DNA of 64,000 nucleotides from Euptelea pleiosperma (Eukaryota; Streptophyta; Magnoliopsida; Ranunculales; Eupteleaceae). Below are positions 10,510-22,370 of the stretch, one piece after another; the stretch's first letter is position 1, and the number at the start of each line of letters is the position of its first letter. The notes below the pieces were generated by a model. The model was not told the DNA's origin and made no database searches. It worked only from the letters and a program-made list of their open reading frames with translations. A program made the translations under genes and the position numbers. The stretch lies in the NCBI GenBank assembly GCA_035048495.1, contig CM068540.1, positions 7,610,829-7,674,828 on the forward strand, read 5' to 3'.

Positions 10510-11727
10510 ATGGGGGATGAGAGGGAAGATACAATGGATCTCGATTTGAATCTTGAGCCGTCATTTCCTCCATCACCATCTCCATCGGTGGACGAAACGC
10601 TCCGACGAATCGAAGAGGTCGCACTTAGATCCAGGCATCGATGGAGGAGGTCGAGACCGAGTAGAATCCCACCTGAAACGAGGAACATTTCGATGGATTT
10701 GGTCGTCAACCCTCCCCGCGAGATCGAGAGATTGCAGACTGGGGAGGGCAGTGTTGCTGTCGTCGAAGAAAGAACAATCCATAGGTGCAAAACACGGAGA
10801 GGAAACGCTATCGATCTGATAGCCAAGGCGTTGGGGAAAGATGAAGATGTTGGGAAGGAGATTAGCAGTAGCTCCAGCTTTTTCGATTGTAATATATGCT
10901 TCGAAATGGCGACGGATCCGGTTCTGACCTCATGTGGTCACTTGTTCTGTTGGCCATGTTTGTATCAGTGGTTGCACGTTCATTCAGATACTAAAGAGTG
11001 TCCCGTGTGCAAGGGAGAGGTGATGGATATGAACATTACTCCAATTTACGGCCGTGGAAACGATGCTGGTAAGGCTGATAAGGAGGATAAGGCTGATAAG
11101 GAAGAGCAAGTGACAGGATTGAAGGTCCCTCCTAGGCCCCAAGCACGGCGGATCGAAAGCTTGAGGCAGAGCATTCATAGGGTTGCGTCTTCTTCTCCGG
11201 TTGAGGAGGTGATTCGGCGACTTGGCCGTAGGTTTGATTTAACTGGAGAGTTGGGCACGTCTCATAATCTTGAACGTGCCAGTCGGGGGATTCGCAGAGG
11301 AAGATTAGAATTGTTTCCACATTTGGCACAAAATATTCTTGGACCACAAGAAGATATAGTGGATTTAACACAGGAGAATGCGGTCAGCTCCGAGGCAGAG
11401 GGCAGCCAGCGGCTACCTTCTTCCCGGCTGCTCCTGAGATCACATTCGCAAAGAACTTCTTCGCTCCTTTCATCCGTGCAGGCATACTTTCTTGGTCATC
11501 CATTGAGGAGAAACCACACTCAGTCTCCTCCTGTTGAGGATAGAGATTCTGTTTCGAGCATTGCTGCTGTTGTAAACTCGGAAAGCCAGACAGTGGATAC
11601 TGCTATGGAAATAGATTCAATGGTGTCTGTTACTTCATCTTCCTCACGGAGAAGAACGGATACTTCGAGGGTTACAGATGTGGATGATGGAGTTCCCCGC
11701 GCACCTAGAAGAAGAAGGTTGAACTGA
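10510..11727 (+). CDS. RING-type E3 ubiquitin ligase with EAR-like motif
   Basis: An intact 405-residue reading frame without introns. A C3HC4 RING spans residues 127-167 (C127, C130, C142, H144, C147, C150, C164, C167), followed by CKGEV and TPIYGRG as in plant RMA-like RING ligases. Such proteins recruit an E2 enzyme and transfer ubiquitin to targets. Unlike RMA1-3 there is no C-terminal membrane segment; the end is basic (PRRRRLN). Length and layout fit the cytosolic/nuclear group that includes Arabidopsis At3g58030 and At2g42030 (MUSE1/MUSE2), recalled from memory. Residues 11-17 (LDLNLEP) match both EAR repressor consensus forms, LxLxL and DLNxxP. The start is the ATG at 10510, with A at -3 and G at +4; the frame is open a few codons further upstream but without an ATG. 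Residues 188-200 contain a short Lys/Asp repeat. It is the only convincing host gene here. Confidence 0.88.
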   Translation: MGDEREDTMDLDLNLEPSFPPSPSPSVDETLRRIEEVALRSRHRWRRSRPSRIPPETRNISMDLVVNPPREIERLQTGEGSVAVVEERTIHRCKTRRGNAIDLIAKALGKDEDVGKEISSSSSFFDCNICFEMATDPVLTSCGHLFCWPCLYQWLHVHSDTKECPVCKGEVMDMNITPIYGRGNDAGKADKEDKADKEEQVTGLKVPPRPQARRIESLRQSIHRVASSSPVEEVIRRLGRRFDLTGELGTSHNLERASRGIRRGRLELFPHLAQNILGPQEDIVDLTQENAVSSEAEGSQRLPSSRLLLRSHSQRTSSLLSSVQAYFLGHPLRRNHTQSPPVEDRDSVSSIAAVVNSESQTVDTAMEIDSMVSVTSSSSRRRTDTSRVTDVDDGVPRAPRRRRLN

Positions 11728-13241
11728 TATGAGTTTTTCGTATCTAATTATTGTTGTATAAGGGAATTGCTGAGCATTAAGGTTCCTTCCATAATGGTTC
11801 AGCCCATCTTTGCGAAACCTGTGTAAGTGACAACTTCTGCTATTAAATTTTGGCTTCGCTCTACAATATATTTCTGGTTTTCTCTTTTTCTACTTTTGGT
11901 GCAATACATTGACTATGCTGAGGTGTTTATAACAGCTTGTTCAAGTTCTGCTGCTTACAAGGATAGGTTTTTTGTCCAAGAATCTGTTGTTGTTGTTGTC
12001 ATCCTTTAAGAAGTGTACGCTTTGTGATTTCTATGTCAATCACATTTAGAAAGCAGACCAACTTGTAAGTTCTGTACATAACCCTGCAAGCTTGATACAC
12101 TCATGTAAATTTGTTTTATGTTACACTTGATTTTTGTGTTTGAGGTTATTTTAATCCACATAGCAACTTGCCTTCAGGGACTTCCCTGTTATTAGTAAAA
12201 AATTTGGATGGTTAGACACTAATATAGTATGTTGCAGTACTGTTCTCATAATGGGCTTCAAACTTTTGGTTGTTATAAACTGTTGAATTTGTCACTGAGT
12301 ATTAACTCTTCTGTAAATTTAACAGTAATCCATTTTTTTTGCTCATCTTTTTTGACTGGGGAGGAGGGTGATGCAACCTGCATGACCATATGGCGAAAGG
12401 CCCATTCGTCCAGCCATAAAAGGGAGTCAATTTCCAGCAACTTTAGTTTCTATTTTTAATTCTATATTTCTAGAAGTTAATTTTGTTTAGATGCTTTGTT
12501 GTAGTAGGACTAGGATATGCTAAATCTTATACCGATCAAAATATATATATATATATATATGCTAAATCTTATGAGATTAGGTCATGGTTCTAGAAGATCA
12601 TAGAAATGTTTCTATTTTAGAGTTTGAGTAGGATTAGGAGATTCTGGGGCTCCATTTTAGTACCTTTATACATACACCGTGTACTTCTTTATTTCAGAGT
12701 TTTTGAAGAAGTGAAGACAAGTGTTTTTATTTTTATCAAGGTACTAAACTTTGAATTTTCCCTTAAAAGTTTGATTTTAAGAAGTTTAATTTGAAATGGA
12801 GAAATTTGTAAAAGTCCACCAACTTATGAAAGTTCTGAGATCTGATGCTTTTACAAATTTGTAATACTTATCTAACTTAATTGTTTGACAGAAACATGAA
12901 ATTACAAAGAAGATGGTTTTTTCCCCACCAAAGAGAAACCTCAAAATATGCAAACCTTTCAAGTCTTTTATCCGAGAATTCTTAATGGATTGATTGTTTT
13001 CTCCTTGGAACTTATGAAAAACAAAGAAATGTGGAAAATGGGGATATAAGTATTTTTAAACACTTCTATATTTTAAAGTTTCGTTCTTGAACAGTAAATT
13101 ACCCGAAATATTATAGGCAAACTTCACTTTGCTAGGTCATGATTCAATAAAATTTAATGAAATTCACCAATAACTGGACTACTTTTAATACTATATTTTT
13201 GTTTTTTATTTTTATTTTTTACTTTATATATAGTGTGATGC
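11728..13241. other. 3' flank of the RING gene, no further gene
   Basis: T-rich sequence that probably includes the 3' UTR. GTAAGT at about 11824 and TTCAG at about 12176 could be splice sites of a 3' UTR intron, unproven. An (AT)n microsatellite lies at 12541-12560. The 60- and 76-codon frames here have no recognisable domains. Confidence 0.4.
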
Positions 13242-13249
13242 CTCTCAAT

Positions 13250-14367
13250 TAGGGCTGCAAGTTGGGTGGGCTCAACCCGAACCCGACGGGTTGAACCCGA
13301 TATTAGGGTTGGGTTGGGTTAGCCCTTTTAGAACTTGGGTTGGGCTTGGGCCGGATTTTTGGTAACCCAATCAAATTGGGTTGGGTTAGGGTTGAGGCTT
13401 GGCCCAACCCGACCCAACCCGAGCCCGACTTACAAACTATATATATATATATATATATTAGTTTTGGGTCAGGATCGGAGGACAACAATTTCATACAACA
13501 TTTTTGACAACAATTTTGACGTACCCACATGGAAGATGAATCAATAGTTGATTTTTGGTGAGGATGATCTCCTCATCATATAGATCACCCCTACAAAAAA
13601 TCAGCTTATTCTGAAATTTCTAACCCCATCAAATGTGGTTTTCAAGTTAACGATAAAAATAAACAGTCCATAATTCTTCAACTTGTAAACCAGTCTACGA
13701 ATATCAGATTGATTTGAATTTTTGTGAGGATGATCTCCTCACTATAGAGACCATCCTTGCCAAAAATCATTTCATTCCAATACTTCTAATTTATAAATTG
13801 GCCGACGCCAATTTTTGTTGTAAAAAATGTTGTATGAAATTGTTGTCTCCCAATCCTGACCCATTAGTTTTACCGACAAATATCCACACGATATTTTGGC
13901 AAATGCTGCAACCCATGGATGTTTGTCCTTGGTAACTACAACCTTTGTGCGATATCATCAAATGTCCCTGAAACTACATTTTGGCATTTTATGTGATCGG
14001 TTGATAGTGAAAATACCGTGTTTTTCTCTAACGATTGTTTTTGGTTATTTCTTTAGTGACTTTTATCATGCATTTGAGTTATTTCGTCAATATGAAAATA
14101 TCATGTTGTCTTTCATGAGCTTTGGAAAAGAAGTTATGATATTATTTAATGGTTAGCACAACGGCTATTGTATTGACCGATAAATTATTTGAAAATGAAA
14201 AAATTCAACAATATTTCCAACCAATAAAAAAATTAAGAAATTAACCAACCCGACTAACCCAACCCAACCCGATAGGGTTGGGTTGGGTTAGGGTTGACAT
14301 CCTTTAAGGTTGGGTTGGGCTAGGGTTGACCTCCAACCCGACCCAACCCGCCCGAGTTGCAGCCCTA
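13250..14367. mobile_element. Non-autonomous hAT element (TAGGGCTGCAA family)
   Basis: Ends TAGGGCTGCAAGTTGGG and, inverted, TAGGGCTGCAACTCGGG are flanked by a perfect 8-bp duplication CTCTCAAT (13242-13249 and 14368-14375). Both ends are rich in GGGTTGGGTT-type subterminal repeats. The 8-bp duplication and the terminal motif are those of plant hAT elements. No transposase is present. A Mutator-type MITE (13466-13862) is nested inside. Confidence 0.9.
13466..13862. mobile_element. Mutator-like MITE nested in the hAT element
   Basis: Long inverted ends of about 60 bp starting GGGTCAGGATCGG on the left and, inverted, GGGTCAGGATTGG on the right. The flanking 9-bp duplication is ATTAGTTTT (13457-13465 and 13863-13871). 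Nine bases is the Mutator superfamily signature. Length 397 bp, no coding capacity. It is younger than its hAT host. Confidence 0.88.
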
Positions 14368-14375
14368 CTCTCAAT

Positions 14376-14944
14376 AGGTGGTGGCGGCTCCATCTAAGTT
14401 GTTGCAAGAAAAGGTGAGATTTCTTCCTCTAAAGCCCTGCAAATTGGTGTGATGCCAATGTGCCAATTTCCTGTCTCTATCTCGCTCTTCTTTTCTTCTC
14501 TTCTTCCTCTTACTTTTTTTAATGAATCAAGTGAAAATCACATTTAATCATTTCAGCATACTTCTGTCTGGCATCAGACACAACTTGTCTTTGGTGTCGA
14601 AGCAAGTTTGCTCTTGGTATATTTTTCCACTTTGTTGTAATTGCTTGGGTCATTAGACTCGAATAACTTGTCCAATTCCATTATTGGATTAGATTCTTTA
14701 TTTCAATCCTTTCTTGGATTTGATCAATTCTAGGGCTTTCCCTAGAGTCATGTGTCTAAAGGTTTCACGATGACCTCTTTTCACTGTGAAGCAATTATCA
14801 TGGGTGTCATCCACAGTGAAAACCTTTCCACCACAGGTACCTTTCACTGTCAGTATGATTCATTACAGGTTCACATCATTGCATGTCCTTTCCATAGTGA
14901 AAACATCCTCCACTGGTCCATTCGTTATGGAATATTCATCGTGT
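14376..14944. other. Unassigned DNA with TTCACnGTGAA motifs
   Basis: No gene. At 14765-14930 a near-palindromic TTTCACTGTGAA motif occurs about four times in both orientations, resembling the palindrome arrays in LTRs elsewhere in the window. No LTR ends found. Confidence 0.3.
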
Positions 14945-14945
14945 A

Positions 14946-15480
14946 AATTTTTTTTTATAAGTTGGGGTTGATATTAAAGAAGGGGAATCCCCACCAAAAT
15001 ACAACCTAAGAAAGTCTCAAGAGAGAGTCCCACTTAAAGATCAAAACAGACCTCAAAGAAGAGAAGAGCCTACTAATAGCTCCTCACATCTAAATACAAA
15101 ATCTTCAAAGAAACAACCCCTAAACTCTGGGGAAACTGAAGACCAAAAGAACGAGTAGGCTTTAACCCTAAGAACAACTTTGGGAATGTCTTCCTTTTTA
15201 CCATAAAAAATCCTGGGGTTCCTCTCTTTCTAGATAGCCCACAACACAATGAAATGGAGGATCCGCCACAGATATTTGCCTCTTCCTTTGAACACATCTA
15301 TGGAAACTCCTTGGACTAAAGTAATCACGTGCTTCGGTACCACATTAGCTATCCTGAAGCTGGAGAAAAAGGCTACCCAGATGGAGAAGGAGAACGGACA
15401 ATGCATCAACAGGTGATCAACCGACTCAACACTCGATTTAGTTGTTACTTCTTTTACTGCATACAATTAAGAAATGATAA
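14946..15480 (-). mobile_element. LINE 3' fragment 1 (L1-type ORF2 C-terminus)
   Basis: On the minus strand two overlapping frames (15466-15230 and 15297-15073) read VDHLLMHCPFSFSIW and then LWAIWKERN, the zf-RVT region and C-terminal tail typical of plant L1 LINE ORF2. A T run at 14946-14956 is the complement of the poly(A) tail. The copy is strongly 5'-truncated and frameshifted, as expected for target-primed insertion. No clear target duplication. Confidence 0.7.
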
Positions 15481-15489
15481 CCTTTATCC

Positions 15490-16840
15490 AGTGACATGAC
15501 AACCGAAGCTGATGTCATTAGTAAACTTTATGATTGAATGGACATTCGTAAAGAGAGATTTTTGATTGGTTGAAGGAGAATTTTGGAGGACCAATTTGCT
15601 TGGATGATGAACCAAATAATGTTTGCCCTCAAAGGGAAGGGAAAGCTGAAGTTGAATGGAGAAGGACAAATCGTCGTCACCGATTTTTTGCCTTGTCGGA
15701 GTAGACAAATATGAAAATTTTTAATTATAAAATTTATATATAATATAATAATATTATTAATTTAATAATGTTGCCAAGTAGAGAGAGACTTAAAGGGAGA
15801 TTAGAGAGAATGAGAGTGTAGTTGTGTTGAAAGGGAGGGAGGGGAGTCTAACGGTCATGTAAAAGGGTTGGGGGTGTAACGGTAAAAAACGGGGGCAATG
15901 GTAAAAAAATCGGTCATTTAAGGGGGGGGGGGGTTACATCATGTGACATACAGTAGAGACTAGAGGGAGGGGTTAGGTACATACGTCCCCCCCTTACTAG
16001 ATGTTTTTCTTTTCCATCTCTATTAATAAAGCTTCCCTCCACCTGTGGAGGTTCCCCACCCCCTCTCTCCCCTCCCCCGCCAAAAAAAAAAAAAAAGAAA
16101 GCGACCTGTTAAGGTGAATTTCTCATATATCAGAGCATGTGAAGATTTTGTATTGAGGGTGCTTATTGTCACAGTTCAGTTAGTTGGTAGCTAAATGACA
16201 CTTTATTATATCTTATAATTTACTATGCCTTCAGAAGGATTAAAAGATCATCTAGCAGCAACTGTCCTTGTTATATAGTAGTGAGCTTTAATTTTTCACT
16301 TCACATGGGTGAAACCATTTTTTCATGTCCTTATATCTATTTTATATATACATCCATATCATAGTTGCCAGGTTGAGAACCGAAAGCAGGAAATGCCAAA
16401 TTTTCTTACATTTATGATATTAACTACCATGCAAGAAATTAATGCGGGAAACGGCTTTTCAGTGACTGAGCTATAAGTATGTGCACACAAGTCAACATGA
16501 GCATCCTTTACTGTTTCACATGGAACTGTTGTACATACTAACTATGATGATGATGCATACAAATCATCATCATTTAAAAAGTATAAGGGTAAGCTACATA
16601 AATGCTGTTCTGCCCATTTCATTCTATTCAGGGCCATATACTCCATTAATTTGTACAACCTCAAATCTTTTCCAACTACTTCGAGCCAGTTCCTTTTGGC
16701 CTTCCACTTGTCCTTTATTTTTTATTTTTACTTAGAGCCTTTAACCTGCACCACTGTGCCCAGCATGCAATCGGTGGCCAAACCACCATCTCAATTGACA
16801 CCCATATTTTATTACCCACTAAAACTACTCTCGAGTTCTC
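15490..16840. other. Unassigned DNA with G-run and A-run
   Basis: No recognisable gene. It contains a G12 run near 15920, a C7 run near 15986 and an A15 run at 16082-16096 that could be the tail of a + strand retroposon. A possible 74-codon minus frame at 15484-15708 has no known domain. Confidence 0.3.
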
Positions 16841-16841
16841 T

Positions 16842-17895
16842 CTCTTTTTTTTTTCTTTTTTTGATAAGTAATAAGGTTCATTAAAAATGGGAAAACCCTA
16901 CAAAACACAAGAAAGGAGGACCTTAGTAAAAAGAACTATATACAATCAAATGGGTACAAAATCCTATCTAAACACAAAATCATCAAAAAGTAACCTCTAA
17001 ACTCTGAAGAGAGGGAGGACCAAAAATACAAATAAGCTTTGACCCTCAATAGGACTTTAGGAACGTCTTCTTCCTTCCCATTAAAGATACAGGAACTCCT
17101 TTATTTCAAAATAGCCCACATGACTACAAAAGGAATGATGCACGAAAGATATATCTACATTGCCCTTTAAAGACTTCTAATAAGGTTCCTTGGACTAGAC
17201 CGCTCACTTGCTCTAGCACCCCAAAATCTATCCCAAGTAGAGTAAAAAAAGCTTGCCAAATAGCATAAGAGAAAGGGCAATGAATCATCAGATGATCAAC
17301 CGTCTCTGCACTGGACTTACACAAAGAGCACCTATTACTATTCAAGTGATCCAACGTAAGGATTTTGCCCAACATCGCCATCCAAACAAAGAAAGATACC
17401 TTAAGACGGGATGGGACCCCCACAAACCAAAGTCGCATGAAAAGTCTATTGCTGTTCCGATCTAATGCGGTAATGAAATGACCTCACAGAGATCACACCT
17501 TTGAGATCCCATTTCCATAATTTTTGATCCTCCACCGAAGATGAGCCCGAACAATCACCAATTCTAGGCAAGAATAAACTAAGGCTGTCCACCTCCCAAT
17601 CATTCCTCTACACAATCCCGAATCTTTACCCCATGGAGATCTGAGATATAGTATAAAGTTGGAAACTCATCTTTCAGAGATTCTTCCCCACACCACCTAT
17701 TTTCCCATGAAAGAACTTTATCACCCCTTCCCACTTTATAAATAATACCTTTACTAATCTTACCATTCATCCATCTTAATGTTCTTATCTCAGCTGGGCT
17801 CATTCTATTGACGTGCTGTTTTTTGATTGTGTAACATTTTGCTCCATATGCTATACACATGTACATGTATCTACAGTTATGTTCTCTATGCACGA
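16842..17895 (-). mobile_element. LINE 3' fragment 2 (L1-type ORF2 C-terminal half)
   Basis: Minus-strand frames in order: 17893-17600 reads KGIIYKVGRGDKVLSWENRW, the segment after the RT domain; 17438-17124 reads GVPSRLKVSFFVWMAMLGKI, then C-x2-C and VDHLMIHCPFSYAIW, a zf-RVT domain. The T-rich run near 16842-16862 is the complement of the poly(A) tail. It is a relative of the fragment at 14946-15480, also truncated at its 5' end and broken by frameshifts. Confidence 0.75.
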
Positions 17896-19764
17896 TTACT
17901 TTTCAAGACTGTTATGAAAGTGATGCTTTAATACCTCAAGAACTGTGACGCTTTCATGCTCGCATCGCTTTAATTAAAAAAAATATAGTAAATATATGAT
18001 CATTATATTATTCCATCCAAAATGTGTCATCATTTATCTACTATTCCATTATGCATCTGATCATTATGCAAATTGTCTATGTACATAATATGTTTGCATT
18101 GATCATTATGTTATTTCATCCAAAAAAATGCCATCATCTATCAGCATTTATGGCCCTTTTCGAAGGATAGGTAAGTTCTTGCGGAAAGTGATCCCTTTTT
18201 CATTTTGCTCATCTCCACAATGTAGATCCCACGGTAATTATGTGGTGGCATTCATATTTTTTGATTTTTTGGGGATCATTACATTCATATTTCATTTGAC
18301 TATCAATTGTGCCTAATGATTCAAACATCCTTGAAAAAATACTGAAGCTACCTTTGTGGCATGGATGTTTAATCGTCAAAGAGGTTTAAAATCTCACACA
18401 GCTTGTCTTGGATCGGTTCTAGTTACTTATGTTATAGTAGTGCTAATATAAGTCCTTGATGACAGGCAAGGTATCAGTTGAGACCAAATAATAGGTTTGT
18501 GCTATTTTTGGTCTTTCCCCTGATATGCCCTTGCTGTTTATTTTCGAAGCTTTGTCTCAACTATTTGGTGATGGCTTCATGAATCTTGTTCCACTATTGA
18601 ATTGTACTTGAAATAACCAAACATCAGGATTAATGTGAAAGGGTTTGGCAAATGTTTTTGGCCTGCTGCCAATCTGATGCAACCCGCCTTTATCCAAGAT
18701 TGGAACATGCAGTTCAAGAGGCTAGAACCTGACAAATATTTTTTGAAAATAATGTTGTTCATATAAGTGTACAATATACACAATGAATTTAAAAAAGCTA
18801 TTGTACATGAAAGTCTTGTGAAATAATGTTGTTCATATCAGAAATAATGTTTGTCTAAATAAGAGTGTTTAAAGTTTGTCTGACACAAGTACAATATGAG
18901 TTTAACTGCAAAATTCAGAAAATGGACTCCTTGTTACATGTTCTGGAATAGAAAAAAAAAATCTCCAGCAAGGAAATTTGGGCCAGCTACTCCCAACTCC
19001 TACTATCATGAGAGAAATACTTGAAATCAGTCCTTTTAGACATTAATTTTCAGATAAATAATGTTTAATGTGATTTAAGTTCTAAAGCCTATCGGCAATG
19101 TAACAATGGTTGATGATTCCAGCTTCTAAACTATGAGGTGTGGCCTGACAGCATGGTCTTCCTATTCCCATTAAAGATTAAGAAGGGAGACAAGCATGGT
19201 CACCTCAGCCATACAAAAGGACTGTTGATCTGGCACTTCTCCCCACCCCCACTAAATGTGATGACATTGCTAAGTATGATAGAGGGACAAGAACAGACCG
19301 CTGACAGCCCGTCTCATGGAGGAAATCTACTCATTGGATCATGTTTTTCTCTTAATCACTGAATCACAATTAAATGCTGACAAGTCTGATAGTATGAATA
19401 TCATTTGTTAGAGATTCACACTGTAAAGAAGGGATAGTAGAATAAGAATTTCAACTACTTTAATATAGGTTACTTTAGGTTTGTATTGCAGTAAATTTCT
19501 AATGAGACAAGAAAATCAATTTCCTAACTTTCCTTTTTATGATACATTTAATATCATATTTATGCTTCATTTTTTGCTTTTATATTTAACGTTGTAATTG
19601 ACTAAGAAATGTCATAGCTCATTAGTGGTAATTGTGGGTAATGAATTGCACTTAGTAAGCTACATATAGCATATTTAACCTACGCATGCATACTTAGTCT
19701 AGATGCATACCGGATAAGATGAAACTTAGGTTCTTTTTAGCGATTATTTACCTACTTCGAGTAG
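17896..19764. other. Unassigned intergenic DNA
   Basis: No gene or element recognised. A short direct repeat around ATTCCATCCAAAA recurs at about 18010 and 18116. Short frames (for example 18577-18783 minus, 19138-19362 plus) carry no domains. Confidence 0.4.
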
Positions 19765-19769
19765 AATCT

Positions 19770-19886
19770 CAGTGTGTATATAGAGAGTTGAACTTAGTTT
19801 GGGCTCATCATTTGTGTATATCTATATCATTTAAGTGCATAATGTAAAAAAGTCCATAATATCCTTACGAACAAAAGACACTCTCA
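19770..19886 (-). repeat. 3' LTR of Ale-like copia element
   Basis: About 117 bp matching the LTR at 25072-25227 (shared TATATAGAGAG and CATAATGTAAAA, ending ACTCTCA) but lacking about 40 bp near its low-coordinate end. AATCT at 19765-19769 matches AATCT after the other LTR at 25228-25232, giving a likely target duplication. The inner side has the GGCGGAGTGT polypurine-like tract on the minus strand. Confidence 0.7.
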
Positions 19887-20129
19887 ACACTCCGCCTCAA
19901 GTTGGAGCATAAAGATCATGCATGTCAGCTTGTTACACATATTCTGGCTTAATGCCTTAGTAAACAGGTCACGGAGTTGATCGGCTAATTTAATATACAA
20001 AGTAGCAATCGTTTTATTCAAAACCATATCCTTAACAAAGTGGCTGTCAACTTCTATATGTTTAGTTCTACCATGAAACACTGGGTTACTTGCAATAAAG
20101 ATTGCATCCTGATTATCATAATATATTTG
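19884..20129 (-). pseudogene. Copia RNase H C-terminal end
   Basis: The minus strand reads NQDAIFIASNPVFHGRTKHI, followed by EVDSHFVKD and DQLRDLFTKAL, the conserved end of the Ty1/copia RNase H domain. It is separated from the first half of RNase H (21068-21224) by the nested hAT element. Confidence 0.8.
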
Positions 20130-20137
20130 TTAAGAGC

Positions 20138-21066
20138 AAGGTAGTTAAAGGCGCAAGGCGAACTTAAGGCGCTAGGATTTCTGGCGCCTGAGGGGCAAGG
20201 CAAGGTGAGGCACGCGCCTAACTGAAGTGAGGCGCAATATAAAAATTATAATAAATATATGAAATATTAAAAAAATAACATCATAAAATAACAAAATAGG
20301 TAATCATTAGGCCTTAAAACATAAAACAAAACATAGTAACTTATCAAAAAAAAAAAAAAAACATAAAACATAGCAAATGTCGAAAATCTCAAGTAATCCA
20401 AAAGCAGTTCTAGTTTATATTATCATTATCTAAATATAAAACAAGAAATCATTAGGCCATAAAACATAAAAGATAGCAAATGTTCAAAATCTCAAATAGC
20501 CAACAATTAATTCTACTTAGCATTGTCATCATTTAAAATATAATCATTTGATTCATCCCCATCATCATCGGATGTGTTAGCCTCCTCAGTATAATCTTCT
20601 TCTGTCTTCTTCGAATTGGCTTCTTTCTCTTCCGACTCCCTTATTGAAGCCCTTGCCCTTACTCTTGACCTTGATGTTGATCTAAGATGTTGATTCACCA
20701 ACTCCAACAACTCTCGCAATGACACTCCATGTCAAGCTATCATCCTCAAACACTAGTTCATCTTCTGCTTGTCCACCTTCTATTTCCAGCTCCCCAAGTA
20801 GCCATTCATTGCTTTCATCAATGTCTTCCAATAAGATCGGTTTAATTGTATCTCTCCTATCATACCAATGTTTAATATAATAGGCCAAAGTATAGCATTT
20901 TTACAAAAAAACATGTATTTTTTGTAATACATCAGGCATGCGCCTTACTAAACATGTCTCGCCTTGACCCTTCTAAGGCGCTTTATGTGTGCCTTGCGCC
21001 TGAGGCCCGCACCTTGCGCCTGAGGCCCGTACCTTGAGCCTGACGCGCACGCTTCGACTACAGAGG
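20138..21066 (-). mobile_element. hAT deletion derivative with transposase C-terminal remnant
   Basis: Ends rich in AAGGCGC/GCGCCT repeats are flanked by TTAAGAGC (20130-20137) and TTAAGAGT (21067-21074), an 8-bp duplication with one mismatch. Minus-strand frames at 20888-20682 and 20725-20513 read IDESNEWLLGELE and DDSLTWSVIA, the acidic tail found at the C-terminus of plant hAT transposases, then a Glu/Asp-rich end. The catalytic region is missing, so this is a non-autonomous internal-deletion copy. It interrupts copia RNase H. Confidence 0.75.
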
Positions 21067-21067
21067 T

Positions 21068-21224
21068 TAAGAGTAAGAATCTCAAAACTCATCTCTTGAA
21101 TAAGAGATTTCACCCGCGTCATCTCATATGTGGTATGAGCCATAGCCTTGTATTCTACCTCTACATTGGATCTGGCAATCACATTCTGTTTTTTTCTTCT
21201 CCACATGACCAAGTTACCACCCAC
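21068..21224 (-). pseudogene. Copia RNase H N-terminal half
   Basis: The minus strand reads GGNLVMWRRKKQNVIARSNV, then EVEYKAMA, the conserved RNase H block of Ty1/copia with one substitution in the usual SxEAEY motif. It is cut after about 45 residues by the hAT insertion. Confidence 0.75.
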
Positions 21225-21399
21225 AAATGTACATTACCCAGAAGTGGAAAAAAAAACCATATAACACTCAAATGCGTGGATGGTCGATATACATGCCTTT
21301 ACCTAGTGCACCCTTCAAGTCCGTCAAAATGCAGTACATGACATCCCAATGTGGTTGTTGCAAAGCATGCATAAATTGACTCAACTTCAATAACAAACA

Positions 21400-22370
21400 T
21401 GACATTTGGACGAGTCTTGTGGGATAAATCAGCTTCCTAACTAGCCTCTTGTACTAATATGGATCACTATATAACTCCTTATGTTCACCATCGAGTTTGA
21501 GAGTAGAATCCATAGGGTTAAAACTGGCTTAGATTCCAACATTCATGTCTCATTTAAAAGGTCTGTGACATACTTTCTCTGTGAGAGACTAACACCCTCC
21601 TTGGATATCGCCACCTCAATGGCAAGAAAATATCAAAGAGAGCCTAGATCCTTGGTTTGAAAATACTGGCTTAAGTGAGATTTCAGGTTAACAATCCCGT
21701 TATTGTCACTCCTTGTGATAATTATGTCATTCACATTACTAGAATAATTACTTCGGAAATTGTACGACGTACAAATATTGAGGGACTAGAATAGGCTCGC
21801 TTGAAGTGACAACGTAACACAACTGCACTAAAGTTATCAAATTAAGCCTGTGGATATTGCTTCAGCCCATAAATAACATTCTTCAACTTGCACACCTTAT
21901 CAAATTGTCCATTGGCAACATCTTCAGGGGGTTGCACCACATACACCTCTTTTTGCAAATCACCATCTAAGAAATAATTTTAATGTCCAAGCGATACAGG
22001 GCCAATGCATAGATACGGCTACAAACAAAAGAAGCCACCTATCAGATTTTAGGCGAGCAACGTGGGGAAACGTCTCAAAGTAGTCTATACCAAATGTTTG
22101 AGTGTACCTTTTATCAACTAAGCATGCTTTTAAACGCTCAATCGTTCCATCAGGATGATACTTGATGGCAGACGCATATTCACATCCAATGCATAGCCAC
22201 AAACAAAAGAACCCAACAGATTTTAGGTGAAGAACGGGGGGAAACGTCTCAAAGTAGTCTATGCCAAATGTTTGAGTGTACCTTTTATCAACTAAGCGTG
22301 CTTTTAAATGCTCAATCGTTCCATCAGGATGATACTTGATGGTAGACGCCTATTTACATACAACTGCCTA
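21400..22370 (-). pseudogene. Copia reverse transcriptase, broken, with 184-bp duplication
   Basis: The minus strand shows DGTIERLKACLVDKRYTQTF and GIDYFETFPHVAR, the start of the copia RT domain. The segment occurs twice in tandem (22002-22185 and 22186-22360). Further downstream RT sequence is scattered over frames with many stops. Confidence 0.7.

Noticed and set aside
12541..12560. (AT)n tract as promoter or matrix attachment signal
   Set aside because: Ordinary microsatellite; nothing else supports a function.
13303..13547. Overlapping open frames on both strands (Trp/Gly and Pro/Asn-rich)
   Set aside because: They are translations of the GGGTTGGG-type subterminal repeats and the AT repeat of a hAT element.
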